NCBI GenBank assembly: GCA_030633225.1
Contig: DAOVTF010000046.1
Span: 1 to 9,710 of the forward strand
Source of the DNA: Flavobacteriaceae bacterium
GTDB taxonomy: Bacteria > Bacteroidota > Bacteroidia > Flavobacteriales > Flavobacteriaceae
Direction: 5' to 3'
Length of the DNA stretch: 9,710 nucleotides
Shown: positions 1 to 6,144 of the stretch, in pieces
How positions within the stretch are numbered: the stretch's first letter is position 1
Layout of the letters: the number at the start of each line of letters is the position of its first letter
The notes under the pieces: generated by a model
What the model was told of the DNA's origin: nothing
Seen by the model: only the letters and a program-made list of their open reading frames with translations
Databases searched by the model: none
Program-made: the position numbers and the translations under genes

Positions 1-2
1 AA

Positions 3-125
3 GACGCTTTGGCTGAAGAAATTGTCAATGCCAATTTAAATGAAAATGATACTATTTTTATGGATCTTGACAAGAAAACCAATGAGCTTATCATAAAAAT
101 TGTTAAAGATAAAAAGTCAAAGTAA
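3..125 (+). CDS. clpC: Clp ATPase, ClpC-like, C-terminal fragment (5' end outside the window)
   Basis: Only the last 40 codons and the TAA stop are present; the reading frame enters from the left edge. The visible peptide runs from DALAEEIVNANLNENDTIF to an acidic and then lysine-rich tail. This resembles the end of the small C-terminal (D2-small) subdomain of Hsp100/Clp ATPases, where a PLAEEI-type helix is followed by G/N-D-x-I-x-x-D-x-D strands. In Flavobacteria this ending fits ClpC, the unfoldase that feeds substrates to the ClpP protease in the cytoplasm. ClpB is the main alternative. No Walker motifs or N-terminal repeat domain can be checked here, so the call rests on a short C-terminal resemblance. 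The gene ends about 35 bases before a strong hairpin terminator, so it is the last gene of its transcript. Confidence 0.6.
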   Translation, partial: DALAEEIVNANLNENDTIFMDLDKKTNELIIKIVKDKKSK

Positions 126-157
126 TTCACTTTAAAGTAGAGTATGTACCTAAAACT

Positions 158-193
158 AAAAAGAGGATGTTAAAATTAACATCCTCTTTTTTT
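158..193. terminator. Bidirectional rho-independent terminator between clpC and the HdeD-like gene
   Basis: A perfect inverted repeat has its left arm at 158-173 and right arm at 176-191, with core GAGGATGTT / AACATCCTC. It is followed by a T run (187-193) on the plus strand and by T5 then TTTT on the minus strand. It sits between two convergent genes, so it can end both transcripts. Confidence 0.9.
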
Positions 194-212
194 AGTTAAA
201 ATATTTATAAAA

Positions 213-821
213 TTATTTTATTCTATCTACACCATCTGCCATATTATCTCTAACATCACCAATTCTTGATTTTACATTCTTCAATTTTAGTGAAATGAAA
301 ATATTTGCAATCCCTAATAACAATAAAGAAAAAGCAAGAGTATAAACTAAATAGGCTGCTCCTATTAATGGGTTAACAATTGACATAAATGCAAAAATTA
401 CAATTAGTGCACCAAAAAATAATACCCATCCCCAATTCTCTTCCTCTTCTTTTTTTAATTTAAATGCTGTCGAAATTGTACTAATCCCTTTAAATAATAA
501 CCAAAAACCAACAAAAACGGAAAATAAAACCATTGTTATTTTTGGGTAGTTAAGAAGAATTAATCCTACAACAATATCTAAAATTCCACCAGCTAAAAAT
601 AAGCCCCAACTATCAATATCCTCTTTATTTCCAAAAGCATAAAAAATAGTTAAAATACCACTCAACAAAATAAGTATGCTAAAAAATCCGCTCAATCCAG
701 CAAAACTTTCAGCTGGAGTTCTAAACATCCATATAGCACCAAGGACTAATAATATGCCAATAATAAAAAATACCCACCAGTTTTTGACTGAACCAGTTAC
801 TTTTGAAACTACATTTGTCAT
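213..821 (-). CDS. HdeD family (DUF308) inner-membrane protein
   Basis: This 202-residue protein is almost entirely hydrophobic. Six membrane segments can be placed at about residues 15-33, 43-63, 72-91, 97-117, 130-148 and 152-176. They fall into three hairpin pairs, the DUF308/HdeD arrangement of repeated two-helix units with small and aromatic residues, for example the N-W-W-V-F-F start of helix 1 and the L-x-G-x-L-D-I-V-V-G stretch in helix 3. A charged loop (K-E-E-E-E-N) lies near 124-129, and the last 25 residues form a charged cytoplasmic tail. E. coli HdeD is linked to acid resistance at high cell density; in Bacteroidota the role of these proteins is unknown, so stress function is inference only. 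The gene is monocistronic, with a shared terminator downstream and a candidate promoter at 914-947. The ATG at 821 is the natural start, just before the first helix. Confidence 0.85.
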   Translation of the reverse strand: MTNVVSKVTGSVKNWWVFFIIGILLVLGAIWMFRTPAESFAGLSGFFSILILLSGILTIFYAFGNKEDIDSWGLFLAGGILDIVVGLILLNYPKITMVLFSVFVGFWLLFKGISTISTAFKLKKEEEENWGWVLFFGALIVIFAFMSIVNPLIGAAYLVYTLAFSLLLLGIANIFISLKLKNVKSRIGDVRDNMADGVDRIK

Positions 822-913
822 AATAATAATAATTTTATTGCTCGCATTGAATTTGCAAACTAGTTAATAATTGATTTTGATTGATTTAAACGAAATATTA
901 AATTTAAACCTAT

Positions 914-947
914 CAAATATACATAAATTAACATAATAGATTAGCAA
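914..947 (-). promoter_or_regulatory. Candidate Bacteroidota sigma-A promoter for the HdeD-like gene
   Basis: On the minus strand TATATTTG (914-921) matches the Bacteroidota -7 consensus TAnnTTTG exactly. A TTG (945-947) lies 23 bases upstream, at the long end of the usual -33/-7 spacing. The expected start of transcription is near 907, giving a 5' leader of roughly 85 bases before the ATG at 821. This is a pattern match only. Confidence 0.45.
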
Positions 948-1435
948 CAACTTGTTTATATCTTCATTGTATAGTATTGGCAAAATAATAGATAAAAAAT
1001 GGTAATCTTAGTAAATAAACTATCATCATTTAATTTATTTAAAAAATTTAATATTTAAACAAGTAAATTAAAGGTTAATTTAACTTCATTTATAACATAT
1101 AAAATATATATATTTTCTAAAATACTACTAGATAATTGTACCTTTTTTAATTATTGCCCAATTCATCATTTCTGATTTATCATCAAAAATTATAATAAAA
1201 TTACTCATTTTTTGGAATTATGTGATTACCCAATTCCCTTAGTAAATTTTGGAAATAAAAAAGAATTGAATAAATTTTATTATTTTTTCAGACAATAATA
1301 TAAATAATATGAGCATATAATATTGTTTATACATAACACTATATCAATCTTTTAAATAATTTTTTTTTGATAAAAATTGATTGTTGTTTGGATATCCCTA
1401 TAAATGGGTATTTTTAAAATTACCATTTTTATCTA

Positions 1436-1467
1436 TTGTTTTATAGAGTAAATCATCATTACATTTG
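1436..1467 (+). promoter_or_regulatory. Candidate Bacteroidota sigma-A promoter for the secreted-protein cluster
   Basis: TTG at 1436-1438 is followed after 21 bases by TACATTTG (1460-1467), an exact TAnnTTTG match. It is the only complete match I found between 1380 and the first gene of the cluster at 1746. If real, the 5' leader would be about 270 bases, which is long and would carry the hairpin at 1475-1496 and the TAAGATTCTTT repeats. A closer, non-consensus promoter cannot be excluded; TAGATTTT at 1659-1666 is a partial match. Confidence 0.45.
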
Positions 1468-1474
1468 AAGTGTC

Positions 1475-1496
1475 AATCTGAAGTAAAATTCGGATT
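1475..1496 (+). repeat. Small hairpin just downstream of the candidate promoter
   Basis: AATCTGAA (1475-1482) pairs with TTCGGATT (1489-1496) across a six-base loop, giving eight pairs of which one is G-U. An overlapping alternative pairing uses GAAGTAA (1480-1486) and TTACTTC (1495-1501). The hairpin starts about 8 bases after the candidate -7 element, so it would sit at the extreme 5' end of the leader RNA, or it could be an operator. No T run follows, so it is not a terminator. Confidence 0.4.
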
Positions 1497-1579
1497 ACTT
1501 CTTTAACAAAAAGTATTTAACAAATTAAATTTTTTATATGGTATAATTTTACTTTTATTTTTTTTACAAATAATTCTTA

Positions 1580-1642
1580 ATTAAGATTCTTTCCGGATAA
1601 TTATAAATCTTAATGTGAATATTCTAAAAAGTAAGATTCTTT
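1580..1642. repeat. TAAGATTCTTT direct repeat plus inverted copy
   Basis: The 11-base word TAAGATTCTTT occurs exactly at 1582-1592 and 1632-1642, so the copies are 50 bases apart. Between them AATCTTAAT (1606-1614) is the exact reverse complement of ATTAAGATT (1580-1588), forming a 9-base inverted repeat with a 17-base spacer. Three related copies within 63 bases, 100-165 bases upstream of the first secreted-protein gene, could be regulator-binding sites. The very AT-rich background raises the chance of coincidence. Confidence 0.35.
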
Positions 1643-1745
1643 AACTACCATTTCAAAATAGATTTTTTTCTTACCAACTACAATTTTCTCGCACTAAAAT
1701 GAATTCATAAAGAATTCTGAATGTATAACTTAAAAATTTTCAATT

Positions 1746-2093
1746 ATGAAAAAGATAACTTTAGTACTATGTTTTAGTATAGTTGGGTTAATAGGGTTTG
1801 CCCAACAAAAAGAGATACCACAAAAATTAAACAAATCAGATTCCGTTAAAAGTATCACCATCAAATTGGGTAACCATGTTGATGTTGTAAAAATTGATCA
1901 GGTACTAATAAGTCCAAGAGATTTTAAAAACACTTTAAAAGTAAATAATAATTCTCATGAATTTGTTCATAATAAAACGAATTCAAAAAATTTCGAATAT
2001 CGTATTGTACAAGATGCTTTTACTTACAACAACTATGCATTTAATTATACTGTAAAACCGGGTTTACATGATAGAATGAATATATCTGTTTAG
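1746..2093 (+). CDS. Small exported protein of unknown function (115 aa)
   Basis: The protein starts with a clear Sec signal peptide: two lysines, a hydrophobic core over residues 4-17, and a likely signal-peptidase I site after FAQ near residue 20. The Cys at position 9 lies inside the core and is not a lipobox, so this is not a lipoprotein. The mature part, about 95 residues, is basic, rich in Asn and Lys, and has alternating hydrophobic residues suggesting beta strands. I do not recognise a family. It shares with the two downstream paralogs the signal-peptide style and a short H-E-x-V-H word (residues 71-75 here, 73-77 there) followed by an Asn/Thr/Lys-rich turn, but otherwise does not align well; it could be a very diverged relative. 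It is first of four exported-protein genes in the same direction, with 98 bases to the next. Secretion is well supported; function is unknown. Confidence 0.75.
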   Translation: MKKITLVLCFSIVGLIGFAQQKEIPQKLNKSDSVKSITIKLGNHVDVVKIDQVLISPRDFKNTLKVNNNSHEFVHNKTNSKNFEYRIVQDAFTYNNYAFNYTVKPGLHDRMNISV

Positions 2094-2144
2094 TAAAATT
2101 GTTTAAAAACAGTCAAGTAAAAGTTATCTTCCCTACTAAATATG

Positions 2145-2158
2145 CCGATTATTATCGG
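2145..2158 (+). repeat. Short GC-rich hairpin upstream of the first paralog
   Basis: CCGAT (2145-2149) and ATCGG (2154-2158) form a five-pair stem with a TATT loop in the otherwise AT-rich 98-base spacer between the 115-residue gene and the first paralog. No T run follows, so it is unlikely to end transcription. It could influence RNA processing or stability, but this is speculative. Confidence 0.3.
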
Positions 2159-2191
2159 AAACAAAAAATAATTTAATCTAATAAATATATT

Positions 2192-2578
2192 ATGAAAAAT
2201 ACAATTTTAATTATCGCTATTACTTTAATAAGTTTAACAGGATTTGCTCAAAATAATTCTTCGCAACCAGACAGAATTACAAAATTTGTAACAACTTTTC
2301 CTAACGGAGAAGAAGCCATAACAGTTACTGAAAACTCAAATTCGAATAATTTAAAATTATCTTCTGCAGATAATTTTTATAAATATGAAATATTAGAATC
2401 TGATAATCATGAACTGGTACATAGTTCTACTAATAAAGGTAAAATTTGTGATATTGATAAATCTAAGCTTGAAGATGGTAACTACACTTTAAAAGTATAT
2501 ACTTCAGATTTTGTAATCACTTCTGATATTACAATTTCAAATAAGAATGAAGATAAGTCAATTACAGTATTAAACTAA
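2192..2578 (+). CDS. Small exported beta-rich protein, tandem paralog 1 (128 aa)
   Basis: Residues 1-20 form a Sec signal peptide ending in GFAQ, followed by a mature protein of about 108 residues. After a short polar linker come T-K-F-V-T-T-F-P-N-G-E-E-A-I-T (30-44), a Y-K-Y-E-I-L-E strand (63-69), H-E-L-V-H (73-77), one cysteine (86), then I-D-K-S-K-L-E-D-G-N-Y-T-L-K-V (88-102) and V-I-T-S-D-I-T-I (108-115). The last two blocks recall the strand-turn-strand pattern of type IX secretion C-terminal domains and of DUF3244-like small secreted proteins: I-D-x-S-x-L-x-x-G-x-Y-x-L-K-V. This is a resemblance, not an identification. Unlike a sorting signal, it is not attached to a cargo domain and has a 13-residue polar tail after the last strand. 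By my count it matches the next gene at 88 of the first 115 residues without gaps. It probably acts in the periplasm or outside the cell; function unknown. Confidence 0.8.
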   Translation: MKNTILIIAITLISLTGFAQNNSSQPDRITKFVTTFPNGEEAITVTENSNSNNLKLSSADNFYKYEILESDNHELVHSSTNKGKICDIDKSKLEDGNYTLKVYTSDFVITSDITISNKNEDKSITVLN

Positions 2579-2617
2579 AATTATAAATAAAAACAAATAA
2601 CGAAAAAATAAATAATT

Positions 2618-3001
2618 ATGAAAAATACAATAATATTAATCGCAATAGCTTTAGTTAGTTTAACAGGATATGCTCAATCAGATAAGAATAAACCAGAAAA
2701 GGTTACTAAATATGTAACCACATTCCCAAATGGTGAAGAGGCTATAACAATTATTGAAACCTCAAATTCAAATATTTTAAAATTAACATCGGCAGATAAT
2801 TTTTACAAATACGAAATATTAGAATTAGCCAATCATGAAATGGTTCATAAGTCTAATAACACAGGGAAAATTTGTGAGATAGATAAATCTAAGCTAGAAG
2901 ATGGTAATTATACTTTAAAAGTTTACACTTCTGATTTTATAATCACTTCAGATATAACTATAATGGATAAAGAAAAAGAAGCAATTTCAATAATTAATTA
3001 A
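2618..3001 (+). CDS. Small exported beta-rich protein, tandem paralog 2 (127 aa)
   Basis: This is a close paralog of the preceding gene, starting 39 bases after its stop, with the same length, signal peptide (residues 1-20, ending G-Y-A-Q) and domain layout. Identity is about 77% over the first 115 residues. The best-kept blocks are V-T-T-F-P-N-G-E-E-A-I-T (33-44), S-A-D-N-F-Y-K-Y-E-I-L-E (58-69) and the stretch from I-D-K-S-K-L through S-D-I-T-I (88-115), which differs by a single Val/Ile change. The single cysteine at 86 is kept. Differences gather in the linker after the signal peptide (21-29) and in the polar tail, as expected for a duplication still under selection on its folded core. 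The pattern I-D-x-S-x-L-x-x-G-x-Y-x-L-K-V again recalls type IX C-terminal or DUF3244-like folds. It is probably co-transcribed with its neighbours. Function unknown. Confidence 0.8.
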   Translation: MKNTIILIAIALVSLTGYAQSDKNKPEKVTKYVTTFPNGEEAITIIETSNSNILKLTSADNFYKYEILELANHEMVHKSNNTGKICEIDKSKLEDGNYTLKVYTSDFIITSDITIMDKEKEAISIIN

Positions 3002-3061
3002 GCTTGATTAGAAGAAATAAATCAACCAAAATCTACATTGTTTAATCTAAAATTAAATAAA

Positions 3062-3631
3062 ATGAAAAATTATAAATCAGTTGCAGTTATAATAGTTATT
3101 ACTACTTTGCTTTTTACAGTAAACAAAATTAACGCACAATCATTTAATAAATTAGATTTTAATCCACATGATATTGTTTATCATAGATTAAACAAAGAAG
3201 CTAAACCAAAAATAAAGGTGACCTATGGTAGACCAGGAGCTAAAGATAAAGTGGTTTTTGGAACCCAAATACCATTTGGTGAAATCTGGAGAACTGGAAG
3301 TAATGAAGCAACAGAAATTAAATTCTACAATGATGTTATGTTTGGTAATAAATATGTAAAAGCGGGTACTTATGCCTTGTATACTATACCAAATGAAAAC
3401 TACTGGACAATTATACTTAATGGTGCCACAGATACATACGGAGCATTTTTTTATAATCCGAAATATAATATTGCTAAAATAGAGGTGCCGGCAAGTAATG
3501 GTATTATGCTTGAGAATTTTTCAATCGCATTTGTTGATAAAAAATACGGATCTCAAATGGTTTTAGCTTGGGCTAAAACTCGTATAAAGATACCACTATA
3601 CACACAAGAAAATTTAATAACAAGAACTTAG
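3062..3631 (+). CDS. Exported DUF2911 family protein (189 aa)
   Basis: The ATG at 3062 is chosen as start because it places a normal Sec signal peptide at the N-terminus: MKNYK, a hydrophobic core over residues 7-20, and a cleavage site at I-N-A-Q (23-26). An in-frame TTG 24 bases upstream would add eight residues before it and is unlikely. The mature part is a single DUF2911 domain with its hallmark blocks: V-T-Y-G-R-P-G (53-59), V-F-G-x-Q-I-P-F-G-E-I-W-R-T-G-S-N-E-A-T (65-84), K-A-G-T-Y-A-L-Y-T-I-P (100-110) and W-T-I-I-L-N (115-120). The family is common in Bacteroidota and predicted to be a secreted beta-sandwich. Its biochemical role is not established. Some members carry extra C-terminal repeats; this one has none. 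It ends the run of four exported-protein genes and is followed by a convergent gene with a shared terminator. Confidence 0.88.
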   Translation: MKNYKSVAVIIVITTLLFTVNKINAQSFNKLDFNPHDIVYHRLNKEAKPKIKVTYGRPGAKDKVVFGTQIPFGEIWRTGSNEATEIKFYNDVMFGNKYVKAGTYALYTIPNENYWTIILNGATDTYGAFFYNPKYNIAKIEVPASNGIMLENFSIAFVDKKYGSQMVLAWAKTRIKIPLYTQENLITRT

Positions 3632-3703
3632 GGGGTTAAATTCATTTTATTTTTTGGAATGCCATATCCAAAATATAAAATATTAAAAAAAGGGGAGTTT
3701 TTG

Positions 3704-3740
3704 AAAATAGGTTTATCTAATTATTGATAAACCTATTTTT
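3704..3740. terminator. Bidirectional terminator overlapping the 3' end of the DCC gene
   Basis: AAAATAGGTTTATC (3704-3717) pairs perfectly with GATAAACCTATTTT (3726-3739) over 14 pairs with an eight-base loop. T5 ends the right arm for plus-strand transcripts, and TTTT plus further T-rich sequence follows on the minus strand. Most of the right arm lies inside the last codons of the minus-strand gene, whose stop codon occupies 3717-3719. The stem is AT-rich, so it is weaker than the other terminators here. Confidence 0.7.
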
Positions 3741-4130
3741 GTATTCAACAATTTCAAATTGACATTTATCTTTTTTTCCGAACCATTTGTATCTATTCTT
3801 TGCAACAATATTATAAACCATATCTCTTAAGGCTTTCGGTATAATTTTAAAAACATAAAAAACATTCCAAAAAGGATCTAATCGTCTTGCAATTTTTAAT
3901 ACAGCATCCGATTTTTTATAGATTTTGTTTCCCTCAATTAATATCAACGATTTTAATTCATTATTTTTATTATTTAATTGTAACAAAAGTTTTGCAGCGG
4001 CGTCTGATTGTAAGGAAGCAAATAAAAATTGTTTTTTACAATCGTGTTTTAATATAAATTGAACCGAGCCATTACATAAATTGCAAACACCATCAAATAG
4101 AATAATTGGTTTTTTATTTGATAATTTCAT
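3717..4130 (-). CDS. DCC family (DUF393) thiol-disulfide oxidoreductase-like protein
   Basis: This 137-residue cytoplasmic protein has the family signature near its N-terminus: I-L-F-D-G-V-C-N-L-C, giving D13, C16 and C19 of the D-x-x-C-x-x-C motif. A helix and the F-L-F-A-S-L-Q-S-D block (35-43) follow. The C-terminal part keeps R-Y-K-W-F-G-K-K-D-x-C (113-123), another block typical of the family. DCC proteins are predicted to have a thioredoxin-like fold with the CxxC pair as redox centre, but substrates are generally unknown. Length and motifs are normal, so the gene looks intact. There is no signal peptide and no obvious membrane segment. It stands alone on the minus strand, convergent with the DUF2911 gene and divergent from the exporter operon, with only 76 bases between the two start codons, so the two may share a control region. 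Confidence 0.88.
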   Translation of the reverse strand: MKLSNKKPIILFDGVCNLCNGSVQFILKHDCKKQFLFASLQSDAAAKLLLQLNNKNNELKSLILIEGNKIYKKSDAVLKIARRLDPFWNVFYVFKIIPKALRDMVYNIVAKNRYKWFGKKDKCQFEIVEYKNRFINN

Positions 4131-4206
4131 AAAGCTAATTTATAAAAATTGATTATAATTAAAAGAAAAATATTAACAGAGTATTTTTCCTAAACTACAT
4201 AATTAA

Positions 4207-4899
4207 ATGATAAAATTAAAAAATTTACATAAATCTTACCCCATGGGTAAAGAATCTCTTCATGTATTAAAAGGACTAGATCTGCATATTAAAGAAGGTG
4301 AATTTGTCTCAATTATGGGATCTTCAGGTTCAGGTAAATCCACTTTGTTAAATATTGTTGGGCTTTTAGATAATTATGATGAAGGAGAATATTATTTAAA
4401 CGGGCAGTTTATTCAAAAATTAGATGAAAAAGAGGCGGCAGTTTTAAGAAATAAGTTTTTAGGATTTGTATTTCAATCCTTTAATTTAATCACTTATAAA
4501 AATGCTTTAGAAAATGTAGCTCTTCCTCTGTATTATAAAGGAGTTCCGAGAAAAGAACGTCAAAAAATAGCTATGGAGTACTTAGATAAAGTTGGTTTAA
4601 CTGAATGGGCGAACCACTTACCAAGTGAACTCTCGGGTGGACAAAAACAACGTGTTGCAATAGCCCGGGCTTTGGTTACCAACCCAAAAGTTGTTTTAGC
4701 TGATGAGCCTACTGGAGCGTTAGATTCAGTAACATCAGAACAAGTTATGGAATTACTAAAAGAGATTCATAAAGAAGGAATGACCATTGTGGTAATTACA
4801 CATGAAGAAGATATTGCAGCAGGTACTGAAAGAATTGTGAGATTAAAAGATGGCTTGATCATGAGTGATGAAAAAGTGAAAAATTTCGTAAAGAATTAA
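4207..4899 (+). CDS. ABC transporter ATP-binding protein, MacB/LolD type
   Basis: This 230-residue cytoplasmic ATPase has all nucleotide-binding motifs intact: Walker [10 protein letters not shown] (38-46), Q-loop glutamine Q90 in F-Q-S-F-N-L, ABC signature L-S-G-G-Q-K-Q-R (142-149), Walker B V-V-L-A-D-E-P (162-168) with catalytic E167, D-loop A-L-D (171-173) and switch histidine H199 in I-T-H-E. The length and the [13 protein letters not shown] form fit the MacB/LolD/FtsE subfamily, which powers mechanotransmission-type exporters rather than importers. It heads a four-gene operon; the first permease starts 12 bases after its stop. Two copies should dimerise beneath the two permeases, each of which offers an E-R-T coupling segment. 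No strong consensus promoter is visible in the 76 bases upstream. Confidence 0.95.
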   Translation: MIKLKNLHKSYPMGKESLHVLKGLDLHIKEGEFVSIMGSSGSGKSTLLNIVGLLDNYDEGEYYLNGQFIQKLDEKEAAVLRNKFLGFVFQSFNLITYKNALENVALPLYYKGVPRKERQKIAMEYLDKVGLTEWANHLPSELSGGQKQRVAIARALVTNPKVVLADEPTGALDSVTSEQVMELLKEIHKEGMTIVVITHEEDIAAGTERIVRLKDGLIMSDEKVKNFVKN

Positions 4900-4911
4900 T
4901 AATCAATTACT

Positions 4912-6144
4912 ATGTTTGATTTAGATCGTTGGCGAGAAATATTCCAAACGCTTAGCAAGAATAAATTAAGAACTATTTTATCTGGTTTTACTATTGCTTT
5001 TGCTATTTTGCTTTTTACCTTATTGTTTGGAATCGGAAACGGTTTAAAACACACATTTGAAAGAGAATTTGCAGGAGATGCTAATAATTCTGTTTATATA
5101 AATTCCGGAAGAACCACGAAACCATATAAAGGACTTCAAAGTGGAAGAAGAATTGAATTTAAAAATGATGATGTCAAGTTTATCAACGAGAAGTTTGAAG
5201 ATGATATTCAATATTTTAGTCCAAACATCCAACGTAGAAATGTGCAAGCAGTTTATAAGGGTGAACAAAATAAATATACAGTAAGAGGTGTTTATCCTGA
5301 TTATCAACCATTAGAATCTGCTGAAATAATAGATGGTAGATTTATTAGTGTTTTGGATCTAAAAAACAGACAAAAAGTTATTGCAATTGGAAAACTAGTT
5401 GAAAAGGATCTATTTGGAGAAAGAAGCTCATTAGGTAAGAATATAGCCTTAGATGGAGTGTCATATAAAGTCGTTGGAGTATTTAGAGATCCAGGTGGCG
5501 ATAATGATGAAAGATATATTTATACTCCGTTTACAACAGCTCAAAGTATGTACCGTGACAACGATCAATTGGATTATATTGGTTTAACCTACAACCCTAA
5601 ATTAAATGTTGATCAGGCTTTATCTTTTACTAATCTGCTAACAAAATTATTAAAAGAAAAACATTCCGTTGATCCTAGAGATCAAGGTGCTATTAGGGTA
5701 AATAATTATGCCCAAGGCGCCAAAGGTGTTCAACAATTTATGATGGTCCTTAATGTTATAATTCTATTTATTGGTATTGGAACTTTAATTGCAGGTATTA
5801 TAGGTATTAGCAATATAATGGTTTATATAGTGAAAGAACGAACCAAAGAATTTGGAATTAGAAAAGCACTTGGAGCTGCTCCAAAATCAATTATTGGAAT
5901 GATTATGTTGGAATCCATTTTTGTGACTGCAGTGGCAGGTTATTTAGGTTTACTACTTGGAGTATTTATTTTAAGGACAATTGGCGATAAGCTAGAAAAA
6001 TATTTTATTGTAAACCCAAGTGTTGAAACTTATGTGGTTGTTGGAGCAACTGTTGTTTTAATTATTGCGGGAACCATTGCAGGATATGTGCCAGCGAAAA
6101 GAGCAGCGAACATAAAACCGATTGAAGCCTTAAACGACGAATAA
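4912..6144 (+). CDS. ABC transporter permease 1, MacB/FtsX type
   Basis: This 410-residue inner-membrane protein has the MacB topology: a short cytoplasmic N-terminus (D-x-W-R-E-I-F-x-x-L-S-K-N-K-L-R-T), TM1 at about 21-43, a large periplasmic domain (about 45-275, MacB-PCD type), then three membrane helices at about 279-303, 335-355 and 375-394. The cytoplasmic loop after TM2 holds E-R-T-K-E-F-G-I-R-K-A-L-G-A (309-322), the family coupling helix that contacts the ATPase, and the C-terminus ends in I-K-P-I-E-A-L. Unlike E. coli MacB, the ATPase is a separate gene and no ATPase domain is fused here. It pairs with the paralogous next gene, suggesting a heterodimeric membrane core like LolC/LolE but with a MacA-type adaptor. 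Its stop overlaps the start of the next gene by one base (TAATG), implying coupled translation. Confidence 0.93.
   Translation: MFDLDRWREIFQTLSKNKLRTILSGFTIAFAILLFTLLFGIGNGLKHTFEREFAGDANNSVYINSGRTTKPYKGLQSGRRIEFKNDDVKFINEKFEDDIQYFSPNIQRRNVQAVYKGEQNKYTVRGVYPDYQPLESAEIIDGRFISVLDLKNRQKVIAIGKLVEKDLFGERSSLGKNIALDGVSYKVVGVFRDPGGDNDERYIYTPFTTAQSMYRDNDQLDYIGLTYNPKLNVDQALSFTNLLTKLLKEKHSVDPRDQGAIRVNNYAQGAKGVQQFMMVLNVIILFIGIGTLIAGIIGISNIMVYIVKERTKEFGIRKALGAAPKSIIGMIMLESIFVTAVAGYLGLLLGVFILRTIGDKLEKYFIVNPSVETYVVVGATVVLIIAGTIAGYVPAKRAANIKPIEALNDE

Larger units (their letters stand above)
822..1745. other. Long AT-rich intergenic region without a convincing gene
   Basis: About 924 bases separate two divergent genes. 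Reading frames on both strands are broken by stops at short intervals, and the short ORFs visible, such as a 19-codon one beginning near 1000, have no recognisable features. The region is visibly richer in A and T than the flanking genes. What can be pointed to is a candidate promoter for each neighbour (914-947 minus, 1436-1467 plus), a small hairpin (1475-1496), a bulged inverted repeat (1402-1410 with 1421-1428), and repeats of the word TAAGATTCTTT (1582-1642). No tRNA, rRNA or recognisable riboswitch core is seen. Confidence 0.7.

Noticed and set aside
676..867. Plus-strand 63-codon reading frame.
   Set aside because: It lies mostly antisense to the HdeD-like gene, has no family features, and ends in low-complexity isoleucine and leucine codons.
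1214..1237. GGAATT / AATTCC inverted repeat and the repeated word CCCAATTC (1157-1164, 1229-1236).
   Set aside because: Too short to stand out from the AT-rich background; no further copies or gene context support a function.
1402..1428. Bulged inverted repeat AAATGGGTA / TACCATTT as a terminator.
   Set aside because: It has one bulged G, a weak AT-rich stem and only a short T tract, and no gene upstream on the plus strand needs a terminator here.
2192..3001. The paralogs as type IX secretion sorting domains broken off a larger cargo gene.
   Set aside because: Both have their own signal peptide, intact frame and a polar tail past the last strand, so they look like complete small proteins rather than remnants.
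3038..3061. Upstream TTG start for the DUF2911 gene, adding eight residues.
   Set aside because: The ATG at 3062 gives a normal signal peptide directly at the N-terminus; the TTG extension would bury it behind a polar segment, and TTG starts are rare in such A-rich initiation contexts.
4131..4206. Consensus promoters for the DCC gene and exporter operon in their shared 76-base spacer.
   Set aside because: Only partial matches were seen, for example TATTTTTC at 4182-4189, with no TTG at a suitable distance. Promoters must exist for these genes, but I cannot place them with confidence.
5044..5307. Minus-strand 87-codon reading frame.
   Set aside because: It is antisense inside the first permease gene, whose frame is intact and has clear family motifs.
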